Below are positions 61,004 through 64,000 of a stretch of DNA of 64,000 bases, piece after piece; position 1 is the stretch's first letter; each line of letters opens with the position of its first letter. The notes below the pieces were generated by a model. That model was not told the DNA's origin. It worked only from the letters and a program-made list of their open reading frames with translations, and did not search any database. Source of the stretch: Bog-950 sp046329535 (lineage in GTDB: Bacteria > Bacteroidota > Bacteroidia > Chitinophagales > LD1). A program made the translations under genes and the position numbers. The DNA lies in assembly GCA_046329535.1 (NCBI GenBank), contig JAXLUN010000001.1, forward strand, positions 1-64,000, read 5' to 3'.

Positions 61004-61096
61004 TTAATCGATCAAATTATCCACGTTTAGGCCTTGCGCCTGCCGCACGGCAGGCATGTCGCCTTTTTGTGCAATAGCATTTAGTGCTTTACTCAT
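61004..61096 (-). pseudogene. Remnant of a paralogous T9SS-type protein gene (30-aa frame)
   Basis: The frame begins MSKALNAIAQKGDMPAVRQA and stops after 30 codons. Its ATG overlaps the TGA stop of the preceding gene (ATGA). It closely matches AIAQKGDLPSARKAQG of the protein at 62631-64000, in protein and in DNA. It looks like a leftover C-terminal piece of a paralogue, now joined to another gene. An 8-bp perfect hairpin GCCTGCCG/CGGCAGGC lies inside it. Confidence 0.45.
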
Positions 61097-62625
61097 TTTT
61101 CTATAGCTAATTTACCGCTGTAAGTTTTTACAAGGCCGTTACCGATTTCATAGAGATAAATACCGTTTGGCAGGTGGTGGAGGTTGAGGAGGTTGGCTTG
61201 ATTGAAAAACGGTTGCCGCAGTAATTGCTTGCCGTTAATATCAAAAACAGTAATGCAGGCAGCGGGTGGTAAATCTGCATTGGCATAGATGGTAAAAATA
61301 CCGTTAGAAGGGTTAGGGAAAACTCTGATTGATTCTGTGTTTTGTGGTTGCGCGTGTTCTTTTATTTCCGTATAGCCGCAAGTGCCATCATCCATGCAAC
61401 CATCAGCGTTTAAATGCAATAGCCAACCCATTTGACCAATGGTTTGATGTTGGCAGGTGCCTACGGCAATAATATCTCCATTAGGCATTAAATCTATATC
61501 ATACAAATTGTTCTGCTCATCGTAGGGAATTGATTGGCTGGTAAAACCTTTGTAATGCCTATCCCAAATTTGGTTGCTGTTTTTATCTATTTTGGTTATG
61601 CGACCAACTAAACCCCAACCGCAAGTCGAGTCGCAACCTTCTTGCCCGCACAAGATAATATCTTCATTATTCGCTTGCTCAAAATCAGTATAGGAGTTAA
61701 TGTCATAAAAACTACCGGATTTATAACTCCAAAGAGGATTAAATGAAGTATCCCACTTTACAATACAACATTGCATTTTGTAACCTTGTCCTTGGTGCCT
61801 TAATCCAAAATACTTGCCGCAGATAAGGTAATTACTATCAGGTGTTAAACTAAGGTTGTATTGTGTATATGTGTTACTATCGTAAAAGGTGTATGCGTGT
61901 AAAAGCAAACCGGTAGTATCTATTTTAAATAATCTTGAGTAGCCAATATTTTCCCAAGGATTTGGGTTGTTTTCAGAGGAACTAATACTTATCGCAATAT
62001 TAGAATCCGGCAATTTTGTTATGCCTCTTACTCCATCGTAAAAGGTGTTAGTGGTGTATGTCTTAAAAAAAATCAGGTTCCCATTAAAATCTGTAAAACA
62101 CAAGAAAGGTTTCACACTATAATTTGAAAGCTGTATTCCTCCCGTTATGTAATAACCTTTGTTGGTATACTCTATAAGTTTTTCTCCGAAGATAGTTCTA
62201 TAACCCGGCACATTAGGTTTAATGGCTTTATAAAACTGAATATTTCCCTGTGAGTCATATTTAGTAATTGACAACAATATTTTTCCAAGCGTATCAGTAG
62301 CATATCCTGTAGCAACTATGCCACCATCGGTCGTAGTAATCATACTGTTTTCGCGTGTAGCTACGTAGGAAGGATTTTCGGTTGGTCTTAATAGAGTTTT
62401 CGAAATTTCGTTACCTGAGTAATCGAACTTAGCTAAAACAGATTTGATGCCGCCATTTGTGGTGGTATCCGCGATAACACCCGCTACGAACATAAAAGTA
62501 TCGCGTAACTCTACTGCGTAGCATTGAGTACCTACACCATCGAAAAAAAACCTTTTTGAAAAGGTTTGTGATTTTGCCACAACAAAACTTACAAGCAGAA
62601 AGAATAGGAACGCTTTTTTTTTCAT
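61093..62625 (-). CDS. T9SS-exported beta-propeller-like protein
   Basis: A 510-residue exported protein with a signal peptide (FLFFLLVSFVVAKSQ). Repeating strands with DGGIVATGYA, DSNYLICGKY, NEDIILCGQE and NGDIIAVGTC motifs suggest a propeller, like the TDGGYILGG repeats of the protein at 28.6-31.3 kb but more diverged. A D.S/DGTCGY cluster (DSTCGW, DDGTCGY) and a type A T9SS domain end it (IRVFPNPSNGIFTIY...FDINGKQLL...GIYLYEIG). It starts 5 bp after the next upstream gene ends, so it is co-transcribed with it. Confidence 0.85.
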   Translation of the reverse strand: MKKKAFLFFLLVSFVVAKSQTFSKRFFFDGVGTQCYAVELRDTFMFVAGVIADTTTNGGIKSVLAKFDYSGNEISKTLLRPTENPSYVATRENSMITTTDGGIVATGYATDTLGKILLSITKYDSQGNIQFYKAIKPNVPGYRTIFGEKLIEYTNKGYYITGGIQLSNYSVKPFLCFTDFNGNLIFFKTYTTNTFYDGVRGITKLPDSNIAISISSSENNPNPWENIGYSRLFKIDTTGLLLHAYTFYDSNTYTQYNLSLTPDSNYLICGKYFGLRHQGQGYKMQCCIVKWDTSFNPLWSYKSGSFYDINSYTDFEQANNEDIILCGQEGCDSTCGWGLVGRITKIDKNSNQIWDRHYKGFTSQSIPYDEQNNLYDIDLMPNGDIIAVGTCQHQTIGQMGWLLHLNADGCMDDGTCGYTEIKEHAQPQNTESIRVFPNPSNGIFTIYANADLPPAACITVFDINGKQLLRQPFFNQANLLNLHHLPNGIYLYEIGNGLVKTYSGKLAIEK

Positions 62626-62630
62626 ACCTA

Positions 62631-64000
62631 TTATTTAATGATTGCCAGTTTGCCAGAGCCAACAACTTTATCGCCACAAATTAGACGGTAGAGGTATAAG
62701 CCATTTTGCCATTGCTTGCAATCTACCAAGCGCTCTGTGGCCGTTTGAGGGACCACTTCATTCAGCATTACCCTTCCTTGTAAGTCGGCAATTACAAGTA
62801 AGCCAATATCTTCGTTTTGGCAACCTGTATTAAAGCTAAAAGTAACTTCGTTTTTAGCAGGGTTAGGATATACCTTTAAATAAGGTTCAGCAACCGGAGG
62901 TTGCTTTATTTTTTCAGTTTCTGGTTCCGCTTGTTCTGTAGCATCGCGTTTTAAGCTATAGCCCATATCGGGAATTTGCGGTGTGGTGCGATAGGGGTAG
63001 TTATAGAAGAAGTGAAGGATGCCCTGTGCTTTGCGGGCAGAAGGCAGGTCGCCTTTTTGGGCAATGGCATCTAACTGCTCTACCTGCGATGAATCTAAAT
63101 GCGAAACCGAAATGCTATCTGTGCGAAGAGCGGCTTTGAAAAGCGTTAGCTCTTTAAATACTTTGTAGGAAGTATCCTGATACGCAGTGAGGTTGTAGCG
63201 GACAGGGATACTATCGAGCAACATGAGGGCCGTGTCGGCTATGCCTGTTTCGAAGTAATCGTCTATTACCGCCATATCGGCTTCGGGGTGTTTTAGCTTG
63301 CCGAGCCAATGCCGATATTCTGCATGGCTGTAGCCCGAGGTATCGTGAAACATATTAATGAGGATGCTGCTGTTGAGGCGGTGGTACTCCTGCGAATAAG
63401 TGCTGTTGAGCATTTCGTGCGCGGTGCGGGTGGTGGTATCTCCGCGCCTTGCGCGCAGGAGATTTGCATAGTCGGCATTAATACTATCCTGCACTTGCTG
63501 CATAAACAATTCGCTTTGCAGGGCATCGGGGTTGGCGTAGAGTATGTTGTAAATTTGGGTAGAAGTAAAGAACCCTTTGCGCTTTACCACGGCTTCTAAA
63601 ACTGCTTCGCTTAAGTAGGGCGATTTAGCCAAGAGCGAATCTTTGAGGGCCGAAGCGCCAGCAGTCGCTGTATCTATTTTATGTTTTAGCAAGGCAGTGT
63701 TGCCGCCATCTATCATAGCGTTTAGTTGTGTAAGTTCATCGGAATAAGCCCAATAGGCGGTGTCGAAATCAGCTTTCATTTCGGTTATGTTGGTAGGTGT
63801 AAGCGAACAGGCAATACATCCGCCATCAGGGTCTAAACTTGGGCAAAATCTGTCTCGCTGGGCTTGAACAGGATTAACCATGCCCGCAGCAGTTACGTTG
63901 TTTAGCTGCGGTGTTTGCGGTGCTGTATAGTAGTATTGGTTCACGTCAAAATAGCTTCTGTTCATATAATGATGCTCGTTAGGCAATGTAGCGTTGTTTG
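62631..64000 (-). CDS. Partial T9SS protein (5' end outside the window)
   Basis: The frame stays open to the window edge; the visible TTG at 63986 is inside it, so the gene is cut and its N-terminus is missing. The seen 457 residues hold a Cys-rich patch (FCPSLDPDGGCIACSL), long helical stretches (about 70-360: TALLKHKIDTATAGASALKD) with the motif AIAQKGDLPSARKAQG, and a type A T9SS domain (YLKVYPNPAKNEVTFSF...GLYLYRLICG). Such helical spacer regions occur at the end of very large Bacteroidota surface proteins of Rhs or repeat type. The function of the missing part is unknown. Confidence 0.82.
   Translation of the reverse strand, partial: NNATLPNEHHYMNRSYFDVNQYYYTAPQTPQLNNVTAAGMVNPVQAQRDRFCPSLDPDGGCIACSLTPTNITEMKADFDTAYWAYSDELTQLNAMIDGGNTALLKHKIDTATAGASALKDSLLAKSPYLSEAVLEAVVKRKGFFTSTQIYNILYANPDALQSELFMQQVQDSINADYANLLRARRGDTTTRTAHEMLNSTYSQEYHRLNSSILINMFHDTSGYSHAEYRHWLGKLKHPEADMAVIDDYFETGIADTALMLLDSIPVRYNLTAYQDTSYKVFKELTLFKAALRTDSISVSHLDSSQVEQLDAIAQKGDLPSARKAQGILHFFYNYPYRTTPQIPDMGYSLKRDATEQAEPETEKIKQPPVAEPYLKVYPNPAKNEVTFSFNTGCQNEDIGLLVIADLQGRVMLNEVVPQTATERLVDCKQWQNGLYLYRLICGDKVVGSGKLAIIK

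Overview
The window comes from the chromosome of a bacterium of the phylum Bacteroidota. I infer this from several secreted proteins with type IX secretion (T9SS) C-terminal domains (type A PNP...G.Y and the SprB-like type B domain), SprB repeats, WG and MORN-type repeat proteins, a DUF1343 muramidase, a futalosine-hydrolase-like protein, no Shine-Dalgarno signals, and promoters of the TTTG-N19-TAnnTTTG kind. I cannot name the genus.

Layout. 0.1-7.1 kb: tRNA-Val with its promoter and terminator, an orphan OmpR-type response regulator, a large T9SS surface protein, a lipid hydrolase/acyltransferase pair, an unknown protein, a 41-bp tandem repeat array and a small LuxR-type regulator. 7.5-13.7 kb: a 2058-residue adhesin-like T9SS protein with a C-type lectin domain. 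13.8-22 kb: GH3-family protein, secreted unknown, phosphoribosyltransferase, T9SS subtilase, a two-gene Fe-S electron-transfer unit and a short-chain dehydrogenase. 22-32 kb: TPR, lipoprotein, MORN-like, SprB-repeat and seven-repeat propeller-like surface proteins, then a heptapeptide-repeat ORF made of 21-bp units. 32-42 kb: housekeeping genes (fatty acid hydroxylase, M1 peptidase, K+ channel, fmt, DUF1343, LolCE/FtsX-type permease, crcB, small stress-type proteins).

42.5-47.3 kb is the accessory region and the main discovery. A 42-bp minisatellite is followed by three A+T-rich units. Each unit begins with a GTTAGC/GTTACC core, and the first 15 bases of each recur as a 14/15 inverted copy at its own end. 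The units are separated by ~130-bp imperfect palindromes. This is the structure of integron gene cassettes with attC sites, but no integron integrase lies in the window (a CALIN-like array), and the 15-base complementarity is longer than the canonical 7. The cassettes carry (i) an ABC-type ATPase plus TOPRIM-like DUF4276-type protein, a probable phage-defence pair that reads against the array from its own consensus promoter, (ii) a two-helix membrane protein and (iii) a secreted WG-repeat protein.

47.4-61 kb returns to core genes: DUF2461, a decayed futalosine hydrolase homologue, DUF4442, a T9SS protein, heptose epimerase, amt, xerD, aroQ, mtnN, a beta-oxidation operon with its TetR regulator, and an M48 protease. 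61-64 kb holds two T9SS proteins; the last runs off the window edge, and a small remnant of a paralogue follows the first.
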